Shown piece after piece: positions 1 through 7,052 of a stretch of DNA of 11,599 bases. Each line of letters begins with the position of its first letter. Position 1 is the stretch's first letter. A program made the position numbers and the translations under genes. Below the pieces are notes generated by a model. The model did no database searches, was not told the DNA's origin, and saw nothing but the letters and a program-made list of their open reading frames with translations. The DNA is from Candidatus Woesearchaeota archaeon (GTDB lineage Archaea; Nanobdellota; Nanobdellia; Woesearchaeales; UBA12501), in assembly GCA_014729495.1 (NCBI GenBank), contig WJJV01000051.1:1-11599 (forward strand), written 5' to 3'.

Positions 1-20
1 CCATTTTCATTGGGTTTAAT

Positions 21-103
21 ACCCCGCACTTTAGTGCGAGAGGTGCCATGTTCAAAAATGCACAGCATTTTTGACACCCCAGAAATCTTTGATTTCTGAG
101 GGT
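21..103 (+). mobile_element. Hairpin cluster resembling an IS200/IS605-family end
   Basis: Three stem-loops stand side by side. The first is CGCAC-TTTA-GTGCG (25-38), flanked by ACCC and AGAGGT. The second is a perfect 10-bp stem, TCAAAAATGC-ACA-GCATTTTTGA (52-74). The third is a perfect 8-bp stem, CAGAAATC-TTT-GATTTCTG (80-98), flanked by CCC and AGGG. Subterminal hairpins with C-rich/G-rich flanks and TTTA-like loops are typical of the right ends of IS200/IS605 and TnpB-only elements, whose end also templates the guide RNA. No tnpA or tnpB coding sequence is visible, so any such gene would lie left of position 1. The plus frame is open from 1 to 99, but the 32 residues do not resemble a TnpB C-terminus. 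The assignment is inference; an unrelated structured RNA or terminator cluster is possible. Confidence 0.4.
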
Positions 104-112
104 TTTCAAGAC

Positions 113-205
113 TAAAAATTTGACCATCTAGAATGCAAATCCGTTAATACCGCACCCTTTAGGGTGGGGTTAGGATTTGCTTATAAGATAATGGTCAAAT
201 TTTTA
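113..205 (+). repeat. Nested 93-nt stem-loop with perfect 15-bp terminal inverted repeat
   Basis: The outer arms TAAAAATTTGACCAT (113-127) and ATGGTCAAATTTTTA (191-205) are perfect reverse complements. Inside them GCAAATCC (135-142) pairs with GGATTTGC (173-180). Innermost is CACCC-TTTA-GGGTG (153-166), extended by ACC/GGT (149-151/168-170). The core TTAATACCGCACCCTTTAG (144-162) resembles the first hairpin of the adjacent cluster (17-34 region), which points to a shared mobile-element origin. It could be the end or guide-RNA scaffold of an IS200/IS605-type element, or a MITE with terminal inverted repeats. No flanking target duplication was identified by eye. Confidence 0.6.
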
Positions 206-262
206 TTATTGCACACAGTGTTCGCTCGATAGAACGCCACCGAAACAACTCTTCCGACACAG

Positions 263-287
263 TTTGACCTCACTTCATATGGTCAAA
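263..287. repeat. Second TTTGACC inverted repeat
   Basis: TTTGACC (263-269) and GGTCAAA (281-287) are separated by 11 bp. They repeat the motif in the arms of the 113-205 hairpin: ATGGTCAAA occurs at both 191-199 and 279-287. The rest of 206-368 is A/T-rich with no gene found. It is downstream of the M50 protease gene, and the 3' end of that transcript probably falls here. Confidence 0.45.
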
Positions 288-368
288 GAGCATAACAGGG
301 CTCCAATGATATTCATATTGAGATGATTCTAAAGAATAAAGAATTGATTATCAGTGTGCGCAATCTTG

Positions 369-1556
369 TCACTTGATAAAACCTATGCCGATGTTAACCA
401 AAACGAGCATTATGAAGAATGTAGCCACAAACTTCCATATCATGATTGTCTTCTTCTCATCAAAGTAATGTAGCAGGGCAAGGAACAGCATCCTTCCACC
501 ATCAGCTATAGGTATCGGTGCCAGATTGAAAAGCCCGATTCCCACATTGAGCAGGAAAAGCCATAGTATAAGTCCTGAGAACCAAAGGAATGCCTGAGGA
601 AGGAAGGTTCCGTATCTCTTCTCTACAGACTCTTTTACCTTTCCATGATCATCAAGATATATCCCCAGTATTGGCTGGCTGGCATTCTGAGGATGAGGAG
701 CAAGAGTGAGAACATATGATGTCCTGTTGGTGGTTATGTTCAACACATCACCAGGAGACCTGTTGCCAAGATAATCAGAAAGATCAGCAGAATTCCTTAT
801 GGGATTTCCATCGATTGATGTTATTATCTCATTGGGCATGATGCCTGCATTCTCAGCAGGGAATGTGATATTGTCATCTTTCTGAAGATCAACTACCCTG
901 ACTCCTGCGTCCTCAACCATTGCGCCTATTGCAGGCCTGAAAGCAAGAAGGAACACAGCCAGGCACAGGAATCCCAACAGGATATTTGAGAATGAACCTG
1001 CAGCAAACACTGAAAGCTGCTCTTTCTTAGGCTTTTTTGCCAGCTGTTTTTCTTCAGGCTCGACAAAAGCAGCAGGCACAACAGGAAGTATGATTCCAAG
1101 GAATGCCAGACCGCTTGATTTTATCCTGACATTGTAAAGCCTGCTTATGACTCCATGAGAGAACTCATGTATTATGACAAGTATGAATATGCATATTATC
1201 CAGTAGAAGAATGGCACATACAATGCTCCTTTGACCTTGAAGGGAAGAACAAGAGCAGCGCCAGATGGTGTAGATGGATCCAGCATTATCTTTATTATGT
1301 TCTCTACAAGAGCATAGGATATCATGCCCATGCCTATGAATCCTATGAACACACCAGCAAAGCCAGCGTACTTGAAGAATCTGGGGAACTTCTTTGCCGC
1401 CCTGTCCATCAGATTAAGGCCGACTTTGGTACGGTACATCGCTATGTACATCACAGGATAGATTATCCTCTGGATCTGAAGCTTCTTCCTGTTAGCATAT
1501 AGGACAAGCGCAAGAAGAATGATGAATACGATTGCTGCCTGGCTTTGAAAGTCCAT
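369..1556 (-). CDS. Site-2 protease family (M50) membrane zinc metalloprotease with PDZ domain
   Basis: Predicted intramembrane protease that would cleave membrane-spanning substrates such as anti-sigma-like factors or signal-peptide remnants. The 395-residue product has hydrophobic segments near 6-21 and 64-88, then a segment (about 115-135) carrying the zinc motif HEFSH (130-134). A further segment (about 180-206) leads into a PDZ-like domain (about 208-300, with AGIMPNEIITSIDG). Two C-terminal segments follow (about 318-345 and 370-394). NLAPIPIADGG (344-354) matches the second M50 motif, in which Asp is the third zinc ligand. It lies 9 nt downstream of the L40e gene and is probably the last gene of the aIF5A-L40e operon. 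Its substrate cannot be read from the sequence; the nearby single-TM winged-helix protein is one speculative candidate. Confidence 0.93.
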   Translation of the reverse strand: MDFQSQAAIVFIILLALVLYANRKKLQIQRIIYPVMYIAMYRTKVGLNLMDRAAKKFPRFFKYAGFAGVFIGFIGMGMISYALVENIIKIMLDPSTPSGAALVLPFKVKGALYVPFFYWIICIFILVIIHEFSHGVISRLYNVRIKSSGLAFLGIILPVVPAAFVEPEEKQLAKKPKKEQLSVFAAGSFSNILLGFLCLAVFLLAFRPAIGAMVEDAGVRVVDLQKDDNITFPAENAGIMPNEIITSIDGNPIRNSADLSDYLGNRSPGDVLNITTNRTSYVLTLAPHPQNASQPILGIYLDDHGKVKESVEKRYGTFLPQAFLWFSGLILWLFLLNVGIGLFNLAPIPIADGGRMLFLALLHYFDEKKTIMIWKFVATFFIMLVLVNIGIGFIK

Positions 1557-1565
1557 TTTTTAGGG

Positions 1566-1727
1566 CTACTTCTTCCTCTTAGGTCTGAGAGTCTTGTTGT
1601 TGCACTTTCTGCATTTGATCTCTCCTTCAATGACCTTTATGTTAGGAGCTCTGATCTTGGACTTGCATCTCTTGCAGACAAATATGTTATGGAAAAGTCT
1701 CGCATTAGCTTCTGGAAATTTTGCCAT
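1566..1727 (-). CDS. rpl40e: Large-subunit ribosomal protein L40e
   Basis: A 53-residue basic zinc-ribbon protein of the large ribosomal subunit. Translation of the minus strand from the ATG at 1727 begins MAKFPEANARLF, matching the archaeal L40e N-terminus (MxxFPEAxxRL). Two CxxC pairs (C18/C21 and C39/C42) form the zinc site, and the tail LRPKRKK is also typical. In eukaryotes L40 is made as a ubiquitin fusion; archaea encode it alone, as here. It sits between aIF5A (15-nt gap) and the M50 protease (9-nt gap), consistent with cotranscription. A purine-rich stretch (AGAGAGAAAG on the minus strand) just upstream may be the ribosome site. Confidence 0.93.
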   Translation of the reverse strand: MAKFPEANARLFHNIFVCKRCKSKIRAPNIKVIEGEIKCRKCNNKTLRPKRKK

Positions 1728-1742
1728 TTTCTTTCTCTCTGT

Positions 1743-2141
1743 TCAGGCTTTAACCTGTTTCATGACCTTATCGTTGAGTATTACCCAGTACATCACCTGG
1801 CTGCCTTCTACAACCTGGCCTTTGAGCTCTTCAGGGATCTCGAGATCAAATGTTTCATAGGTCTCTGAATCCATGATATTAGCAGTATCATCTGTCACTG
1901 AAAGGACCTGTGCTGTTCTCTTGTCGATTATGGGGGTAGGTATCTTATCATGTCCTGGCATGACAATCTCTCTCTTCCTGCCGTCTATAAGACCAACAGC
2001 GTTCATCCTTACCTTTGCATGGCCGTGCTTTCCTGGCCTTGATGTCTGTGTGTCAACTACCCTGCAGGCAACATCATCTATGACAACATAATTGCCTTTC
2101 TGGAGGGTTCCTATAGATACTGGTTTTGTCTCTCCGCTCAT
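1743..2141 (-). CDS. eif5A: Translation initiation factor aIF5A
   Basis: Archaeal homologue of eIF5A and bacterial EF-P. It binds the ribosome E site and relieves stalling at difficult peptide bonds such as polyproline; the family is activated by hypusination or deoxyhypusination of one lysine. The 132-residue length is normal. The modification loop is intact: SRPGKHGHAKVR, with K38 as the modified lysine. Residues 1-70 form the SH3-like domain and about 71-132 the OB-fold domain (MPGHDKIPTPIID joins them). The start at 2141 is supported by AAAGGTG 7-8 nt upstream. It is probably the first gene of an operon with L40e and the M50 protease. No deoxyhypusine synthase gene is visible in the window. 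Confidence 0.97.
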   Translation of the reverse strand: MSGETKPVSIGTLQKGNYVVIDDVACRVVDTQTSRPGKHGHAKVRMNAVGLIDGRKREIVMPGHDKIPTPIIDKRTAQVLSVTDDTANIMDSETYETFDLEIPEELKGQVVEGSQVMYWVILNDKVMKQVKA

Positions 2142-2189
2142 TTAAAACACCTTTTTAACATATTAATCAAATAATGCATAATGCCCATA

Positions 2190-2204
2190 TATCAGAGTCT
2201 GATA
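2190..2204. promoter_or_regulatory. Palindrome TATCAG-AGT-CTGATA in the aIF5A promoter
   Basis: Perfect 6-bp arms are separated by 3 bp. The palindrome lies immediately downstream of the proposed TATA box of aIF5A, so it would cover the start-site region. The same arms with a 2-bp spacer occur at the same distance from the TATA box of tRNA-Pro (7221-7234). Its position suggests an operator; no regulator can be named. Confidence 0.5.
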
Positions 2205-2208
2205 ACAT

Positions 2209-2218
2209 CTTATATATG
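2209..2218 (-). promoter_or_regulatory. TATA box of the aIF5A operon
   Basis: On the minus strand the sequence reads CATATATAAG. A start site about 25 nt downstream (near 2187) would give a leader of about 45 nt ending in AAAGGTG before the ATG. The 192-bp divergent region 2142-2333 holds this promoter and that of the plus-strand gene at 2334. Confidence 0.55.
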
Positions 2219-2294
2219 CGTATACAAGAGTTTTAAGCAGGCATTTATAAATATTTTGATGATTTTGTTCAATCTTATGGACAATTTGGCTTAA

Positions 2295-2312
2295 AAGGAT
2301 AATTTTAAATAT
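2295..2312 (+). promoter_or_regulatory. BRE/TATA of the membrane winged-helix gene (leaderless)
   Basis: AAAGGATAATTTTAAATA resembles a BRE followed by a TATA box (TTTTAAATA). The TATA box is about 25 nt upstream of the ATG at 2334, and there is no Shine-Dalgarno sequence, so the transcript is probably leaderless. Confidence 0.5.
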
Positions 2313-2333
2313 TGCTTTAATAAACATCAACAG

Positions 2334-3293
2334 ATGGGGTCTCAAAAAACACCCAGATTCATGATATACCTTTTAGTTCTATTATTTCTATTCCCTTCTG
2401 TGCTTTCTGCAGATTACAGCATAACACTTAAAGATGTCAATACAAAGGATACAATAAAAGACCTTTTCCTGCTTATTGAACATGACGGGAATGATACTAA
2501 TAAATTTGTTGGGACAGGCTCTTTTGACCTAGAGATTCCTGAAAGAAGCAGGGTTACCCTTAAAGGAGATAACATATCAACTCTTGGCAAGGACTATTAC
2601 AGGAAGACAGACATTTATCAGAACACAGTTGTGTATATGTTTCCTGCTGGTACTATGACCGGAATGGTCAAGGACAGCCTTGACAATGTTGTGGGGTCAG
2701 CAGACCTTAAGTTTGAGTGCTCAAAGGATATTGGAAAAGAATTTCCCTCTCAGACTGATAGATTCGGCTCTTTTACAGTTGAGTATGCTCCTACTGGAAT
2801 GTGCAGGATCTATGCTTCATACCATGATGGAATGGGTTTCACAGAGACCAATATTGAGCATGGTTCAATCGCTGACATTGAAATAAATCTTGACAGAAGT
2901 ATTGTCTCCCAGAGAAGAGGGATAAACTGGATATTGGTTCTGTCCATTTCACTAATATTGCTTATTGCAGTTGTTTTGCTTGTAATTGGATTGACTGTTT
3001 ATTTTAAGAGAGAAGGAAAGACAGAATCAGGACATTATACCTCAGATAAATCTGGCAGGAGATCAAGGGATATTATTGCGACTCTTGATGATAAAGAGAA
3101 GAAAGTTACAGAGTTCATCATGGAGCATGATAACCACACTATGCAGTCCAGAATCAGGCATGCTCTTAGTATTCCTAGGACAACACTCTCCAGAGTTGTC
3201 ACATCTTTGGAGAGGAAGAAGATAATTGAAGTAGAAAAACAAGGAAAAACAGTCAAAATAAGGCTTACAAACTGGTTCTTAGGCAAAGAGTGA
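2334..3293 (+). CDS. Membrane-spanning protein with secreted domain and cytoplasmic winged-helix domain
   Basis: No named family is recognised, but the architecture is clear in the 319 residues. There is an N-terminal signal peptide (hydrophobic 10-24, small residues at 25-26). An extracytoplasmic region (about 27-195) follows, whose second half (107-188) resembles a carboxypeptidase-regulatory-like beta-sandwich. A single transmembrane segment lies at 197-223. After it come a basic linker with KSGRRSRD and a winged-helix domain (about 255-316), with a recognition-helix region SIPRTTLSRVVTSLERKKI and a wing around EKQGKTVKIRL. It is plausibly a one-component membrane receptor that binds DNA directly or after proteolytic release. 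It has its own promoter and is divergent from aIF5A. The ligand and target genes are unknown. Confidence 0.8.
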   Translation: MGSQKTPRFMIYLLVLLFLFPSVLSADYSITLKDVNTKDTIKDLFLLIEHDGNDTNKFVGTGSFDLEIPERSRVTLKGDNISTLGKDYYRKTDIYQNTVVYMFPAGTMTGMVKDSLDNVVGSADLKFECSKDIGKEFPSQTDRFGSFTVEYAPTGMCRIYASYHDGMGFTETNIEHGSIADIEINLDRSIVSQRRGINWILVLSISLILLIAVVLLVIGLTVYFKREGKTESGHYTSDKSGRRSRDIIATLDDKEKKVTEFIMEHDNHTMQSRIRHALSIPRTTLSRVVTSLERKKIIEVEKQGKTVKIRLTNWFLGKE

Positions 3294-3369
3294 AATGGGC
3301 ATTAAATAACTTGTATTACAGCAAAAGAACACCTAAATGAGCTTATCTTATGTCATCTGCCCGCCTAAG

Positions 3370-3379
3370 TTTTAAATAA
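3370..3379 (+). promoter_or_regulatory. TATA box of the secreted Cys-rich protein gene
   Basis: TTTTAAATAA lies about 90 nt upstream of the preferred ATG. A start near 3397 would leave a leader of about 70 nt ending in a strong Shine-Dalgarno sequence. Apart from this, 3294-3452 shows only a weak C-run/G-run inverted pair near 3427-3437. Confidence 0.45.
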
Positions 3380-3454
3380 TTGTTTTGGTTTAGGATTCTT
3401 ACATCAAACTAAAAAGAGATGCAAACTCCCCTTTGGGAATGGCCTTAATTAAAT

Positions 3455-3459
3455 GGAGG
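3455..3459 (+). promoter_or_regulatory. Ribosome binding site GGAGG that decides the start at 3468
   Basis: GGAGG is 8 nt upstream of the ATG at 3468. It overlaps the second codon of an in-frame ATG at 3453, so the earlier ATG is unlikely to be used. The later start also gives a cleaner signal peptide. Confidence 0.8.
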
Positions 3460-3467
3460 AAAAGAAA

Positions 3468-5108
3468 ATGAAGCAAAAAATAAAGAAACTCGCAGGTATT
3501 GTGGGATTTTTGGTTATGGTATTGACATTGAGTTCAATTGCTCATGCTGCAACTTATGAATGCAGGAACACAGAAGACCACACTTACATTGTTCTTGAGC
3601 AGGGAGAATTGATAACTCTAATGACTACTGATGGCTATCAGCATGAAATTGAATTAGTTGATGTGAGTGATGATGAGAGAATGTGCGGACTTTCTATTGA
3701 TGGAGATGTTATCTGGACAAGTGTTGGAGCAACACCCCCTGAAGTCAATAATGTATATGTGTGGGTGGACTCAGCTGACATAGTCTCTCAGGAAGTGCAG
3801 GATAACGATACCTGTGATGTCCATGTGATGTGCAGGTGGAGATGTGATGCAGGAGAAAGTTACTGCGCTAATTCAAGAGTATATGAATGTAATTCAGATG
3901 GGATGTTTGAGATAGTAGAGACATGCTCTGAAGGGTGTGAAGGAGATTCATGCAAGAGTGAGGCATATGATCCTGTATGCCATGATTCTGATGGTGGTGA
4001 GGATCCTTTTGAGAAAGGATACACAAAAGGCCACTGGCTTTGCCTTGATGATGGAAAGCCAATTGTGACAGAGACTGATTATTGTGTTGATGATGACACA
4101 GTGATGGAATTCTTATGCAATGCTCCTAACGGCTGTAATAACATACTTGCAAGAGAAATAGGCTGTGAGTTTGGATGCGAGAATGGAAAATGCCTTCCAG
4201 AACCTTCAGAAATTGAGTTTGATCTTGCCTATTATCCTCAGCTTTTCACAGATAATGGGGAAATTGATGTGACTCTTGTCGTAGGAGATGAAGCACCTGC
4301 AGAAGATGTTGTCTCTGCTGTTGATATAGGTGCTTCACTGAATTTTGCAGGCTATTCAGGAAATGCAGCAGCAAAACTTGCTTCAGAGATGATGGGGAAC
4401 CTTGAGAGGATAAACACAATCCTTGTGGGAAATCCCTGCAATAATGAGGCAACACAGGATATGCTTGGCCTTGACAGATTCAATGTATGTCCTCAAGTCA
4501 TTGATAAAGGGGAAGCGGTTATTGCTCTCTTTGACAGGTATGGTGAGACTCAGCTTATAGTTGCAGGGCATTCAGATGCAGATACAAGAAGAGCAGCTTA
4601 TGTGCTTGCAAACTATGATGACTATGATCTTAAAGGCAAGATAATGACAGTGAAAGGCACATCTTTTTCAGATATCATGATATTATATGGTGGAAACATA
4701 GATATTCCTGATCATGAACAAGAAGATGACTTAGAGGATGAAGATGAAAAAGATTATGGCCTGACAGATCAGGATGATGAGCCTGAAAACAACTCTGATG
4801 ATGAAGAGCCACAGGAAATGGTGGAAAGCGGATCTGTTGCAGATGAAAAATGCAAGGGATGCAAAAAAGAAGGTTCATGCCTTGATTATGGATTGAGGAT
4901 AGTGGATGATGCAGGAACTCCTGTCTATTGTGATCTGGACAACTCTTTTAAGGAACAGAAGCAGGAGAATTCCCAATGCCAGAACAACTATGAATGCCAG
5001 ACAAACCAGTGCAGCAGCGGTAAATGCATTGACCTTGAGAAAGAGCTCAAGGAGACAAGAGGCCTTCTGGACGAACTTTTTGAATTGTTGAGAAGCATAT
5101 TCAGATAA
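3468..5108 (+). CDS. Secreted Cys-rich, acidic surface protein with DPANN S-layer-like domain
   Basis: A predicted exported protein of 546 residues from the preferred start. The signal peptide (1-27) ends SSIAHA before ATYEC. A Cys-rich region (about 116-242) has repeated patterns of the type YxCxxxG...VExCxxGCxxxxC and is probably disulfide-bonded. Residues about 252-400 match a domain I associate with S-layer-like proteins of DPANN archaea: LVVGDEAPAEDVVSA, ILVGNPCNNEAT, then LIVAGHSDADTRRAAYVLA. A very acidic linker (about 415-460) leads to more cysteines, including CQNNYECQTNQCSSGKC (504-520). The final part, about 521-546, is an amphipathic helix. It has its own promoter, and T-runs follow the stop. 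A cell-envelope or surface role is inference; no enzyme motif is seen. Confidence 0.82.
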   Translation: MKQKIKKLAGIVGFLVMVLTLSSIAHAATYECRNTEDHTYIVLEQGELITLMTTDGYQHEIELVDVSDDERMCGLSIDGDVIWTSVGATPPEVNNVYVWVDSADIVSQEVQDNDTCDVHVMCRWRCDAGESYCANSRVYECNSDGMFEIVETCSEGCEGDSCKSEAYDPVCHDSDGGEDPFEKGYTKGHWLCLDDGKPIVTETDYCVDDDTVMEFLCNAPNGCNNILAREIGCEFGCENGKCLPEPSEIEFDLAYYPQLFTDNGEIDVTLVVGDEAPAEDVVSAVDIGASLNFAGYSGNAAAKLASEMMGNLERINTILVGNPCNNEATQDMLGLDRFNVCPQVIDKGEAVIALFDRYGETQLIVAGHSDADTRRAAYVLANYDDYDLKGKIMTVKGTSFSDIMILYGGNIDIPDHEQEDDLEDEDEKDYGLTDQDDEPENNSDDEEPQEMVESGSVADEKCKGCKKEGSCLDYGLRIVDDAGTPVYCDLDNSFKEQKQENSQCQNNYECQTNQCSSGKCIDLEKELKETRGLLDELFELLRSIFR

Positions 5109-5112
5109 GTGC

Positions 5113-5143
5113 TTTTTATTCTTCTTTTTATTTTATTATATTT
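5113..5143 (+). terminator. T-rich terminator after the secreted protein gene
   Basis: Runs of T (CTTTTTATTC, TTCTTTTTATTTTA) begin just after the stop codon, with no strong hairpin. This is typical of archaeal intrinsic termination on the plus strand and separates this gene from the convergent SprT-like gene. Confidence 0.55.
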
Positions 5144-5155
5144 ACCGGTTTATTG

Positions 5156-5836
5156 TCAGCCAAACAGCAGTGATTTCAGGCCTCTGGATCTCAGCGCCTT
5201 CTTCAGCCTCATGTCAACTTCATCATAGTCCTCAAATGCCTTCTCAGCTGTCCTGAACTTTCTGTCATGATACCTGTTATTTCCGCCATTGTGCTTGAAC
5301 TTATGCGCTTTGTGGAGCATCTCATGATACATGACAAGGTCCAGCAGCGCAGGATCCTTCCCTGCCAGCTTCTCAAATACCCTGCTGATCCTGATAGTAT
5401 CTGTCTTGTAATCATAGCTTCCAAGGCTTGACTTTGAGGGCATGCCCCATACAAGATTAGGCTTCTCCACAAATCCCAGGAAATACCTTTCATTGATCCT
5501 GTCAAATGATTCTGAAAGGAGGGGATCTGACTTTGTCTTAGGTATAGCTATGTGGAGGTTCTTGACAAAGCTGTTGTAGAGATCAATGTATGTTGTATCA
5601 AGATCTTTCTTTGATCTTCTCTTCCAGAGCTTGAGCATAAGCTCCTGCAGAAGACCCATCCTTATCTCTCTGGATATTGTCCTCCAGGATTTGGACAATC
5701 CGAACTCAAGATTGTCTCCTCTTAGCTTCACATTGGCTCCGTATGCATTGAACCTGTCAGTATACTTGATTCTTGCATTGAAATCAAATTCCCTGTCCGG
5801 ATAAAGCCTTGTGAAGGCCTCTTCAATCATGTCCAT
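5156..5836 (-). CDS. SprT-like zinc metalloprotease
   Basis: 226 residues. The SprT/Spartan-like family are zinc peptidases; the eukaryotic members digest proteins crosslinked to DNA. The active site is HEMLH (171-175), and H190 in YHDRKFR is the likely third zinc ligand, matching the HExxH...HxxxF layout of SprT. The upstream region (about 65-165) is mostly helical and includes GSYDYKTDTIRISR, the strand that usually precedes the catalytic helix. The N-terminal 60 residues are not recognised. It lies 76 nt downstream of aRF1 but has its own TATA box, so it may be transcribed separately. A DNA-repair role is inferred from the family, not from context. Confidence 0.85.
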   Translation of the reverse strand: MDMIEEAFTRLYPDREFDFNARIKYTDRFNAYGANVKLRGDNLEFGLSKSWRTISREIRMGLLQELMLKLWKRRSKKDLDTTYIDLYNSFVKNLHIAIPKTKSDPLLSESFDRINERYFLGFVEKPNLVWGMPSKSSLGSYDYKTDTIRISRVFEKLAGKDPALLDLVMYHEMLHKAHKFKHNGGNNRYHDRKFRTAEKAFEDYDEVDMRLKKALRSRGLKSLLFG

Positions 5837-5865
5837 ACTGCAGTAAAAAGTGTTGTTAAGAATTC

Positions 5866-5874
5866 TTTAAATAT
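5866..5874 (-). promoter_or_regulatory. TATA box of the SprT-like gene (near-leaderless)
   Basis: On the minus strand the sequence is ATATTTAAA, about 30 nt upstream of the ATG at 5836. There is no Shine-Dalgarno sequence, so the mRNA probably starts at or within a few nt of the start codon. Confidence 0.5.
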
Positions 5875-5912
5875 TTTTGGCAAAAGCTTCTCTTTACATA
5901 TCTGTCTTTCTT

Positions 5913-7013
5913 CTAGTCCTGTGTCTCATACCTCAGTATGGCAGCCACTTTCCCGATGTCCTTGAGCTGAGCACCTTCTCTTGTCTCTGTGGAGATTATC
6001 TTCATCTCAGTGCTGAACTCTTCAGCCTTCTTCTCATACTTCTCTACCTCTTTATCATCAAGATCCTCTGAAAGAAGAAGCGTCTCCACTGCGCCCATCT
6101 CAAGATTCTTCCAGACCTGATCAGGCCCATAGCTTACCTTGTTGGGGTTTGTTGATAACAGAGAGAAGAACTTGTTCATTGTTTCTTTCTCATCTACAAT
6201 ATCCTCGCTTGCAAGCACATCCTGGCTTTTGTCCAATAGCTCCTGGAGCCCGAACTCTTCAGTATAGCTGAGATCCTTCACAGCAATTATCTTTTTCTTG
6301 ACATCCTCTGTTATCTGTCCCTGTGATATAAAATCGTGCTTTGAAGGACCTGGACCTCCCACTATTATTCCTTTGAGATCCTTATTCTGAAGGAACTGAT
6401 CCTTCATGTAGTCAGCCACTTTCTTGAAATGCGCCTTTGCAGCAAGCGCCCTGTTCTTCTCAAAACGATGGGCGCTCTGTCCGCCAGCACGCGTCTTTCC
6501 CGGCACTTCAGAATGCGTCTTAAGCAGGGGGATTATTGTCTTTCCTTTCAGCAAGGCAATCACAGCATCCCTCCTGTCCACCACAACAAGGCCATAGATG
6601 CTCTTCTCCTCAACCATCTCCTTCAGAGGGTCCAAAAGGAACTCTTTGTCACATCTATAGAGCCTGATCTTAAGAGGAAGAGGCGGCTCAACAGACCACA
6701 CCTGCACATCGCTCTGGCCCTCCTTCTCAGTAACATTGCCTGAGAAAGCAGCAAGGCCATGCTCAGGCGTCTTCTTGTATATCTTCAGGTGCTGGATCAT
6801 CTTCTCAAGAGCGTCAATGACATTCTTCCTTGTCTGTGTGGACTTTATGTTTGTTGCTGTGCCCTGCTCATCCTGAAGATGGTTTATGATCTTGTTCAGG
6901 TCATATCCCTGAGGGACATATACAGTCACCAGCTCAGTATGCCTGCCTCTATACAATTCAAGTTCCTTGACGAACTTCTTCAGCTTGTATCTCTGGGCTG
7001 CTGTTACCTGCAT
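5913..7013 (-). CDS. prf1: Peptide chain release factor aRF1, lacking the zinc mini-domain
   Basis: Recognises all three stop codons and triggers peptide release. Domain 1 has the stop-decoding motifs NIKS (55-58) and YRCDKEF (119-125, the YxCxxxF motif). Domain 2 has GGQ (177-179) in GKTRAGGQSAHRFEKNR, the loop that enters the peptidyl-transferase centre. Domain 3 ends with the usual IISTETREGAQL...GKVAAILRY. At 366 residues it is shorter than the roughly 400-420 usual for archaea. The gap is local: after GAVETLLLSEDL (307-318) only about 15 lysine/glutamate-rich residues replace the CxxC-bearing mini-domain. All catalytic motifs are intact, so this is not a truncation. GAGGT lies 7 nt before the ATG. 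Confidence 0.96.
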   Translation of the reverse strand: MQVTAAQRYKLKKFVKELELYRGRHTELVTVYVPQGYDLNKIINHLQDEQGTATNIKSTQTRKNVIDALEKMIQHLKIYKKTPEHGLAAFSGNVTEKEGQSDVQVWSVEPPLPLKIRLYRCDKEFLLDPLKEMVEEKSIYGLVVVDRRDAVIALLKGKTIIPLLKTHSEVPGKTRAGGQSAHRFEKNRALAAKAHFKKVADYMKDQFLQNKDLKGIIVGGPGPSKHDFISQGQITEDVKKKIIAVKDLSYTEEFGLQELLDKSQDVLASEDIVDEKETMNKFFSLLSTNPNKVSYGPDQVWKNLEMGAVETLLLSEDLDDKEVEKYEKKAEEFSTEMKIISTETREGAQLKDIGKVAAILRYETQD

Positions 7014-7041
7014 TTCAATACCTCATCAGGCCTTATTGGCT

Positions 7042-7052
7042 CTTTATATCGG
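7042..7052 (-). promoter_or_regulatory. Probable TATA box of aRF1
   Basis: On the minus strand the sequence reads CCGATATAAAG, about 35 nt upstream of the ATG at 7013, leaving a short leader that contains GAGGT. A second A/T-rich candidate (AATATATATG) lies near 7080-7090. The remainder of 7014-7239 carries only these and the tRNA promoter. Confidence 0.4.

Noticed and set aside
1..99. 3' end of a tnpB or other coding sequence
   Set aside because: The plus frame is open to the TGA at 97-99, but the residues match nothing recognisable and the stretch is dominated by hairpins.
1155..1868. Plus-strand frames opposite the M50, L40e and aIF5A genes
   Set aside because: They are antisense shadows of clearly recognised minus-strand genes.
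2163..2345. 60-residue minus-strand reading frame
   Set aside because: It covers the divergent promoter region of aIF5A and the plus-strand gene, overlaps the start of the latter, and has no family resemblance or ribosome site.
3453..3467. ATG at 3453 as start of the secreted protein
   Set aside because: The GGAGG at 3455-3459 overlaps it and is correctly spaced for the ATG at 3468.
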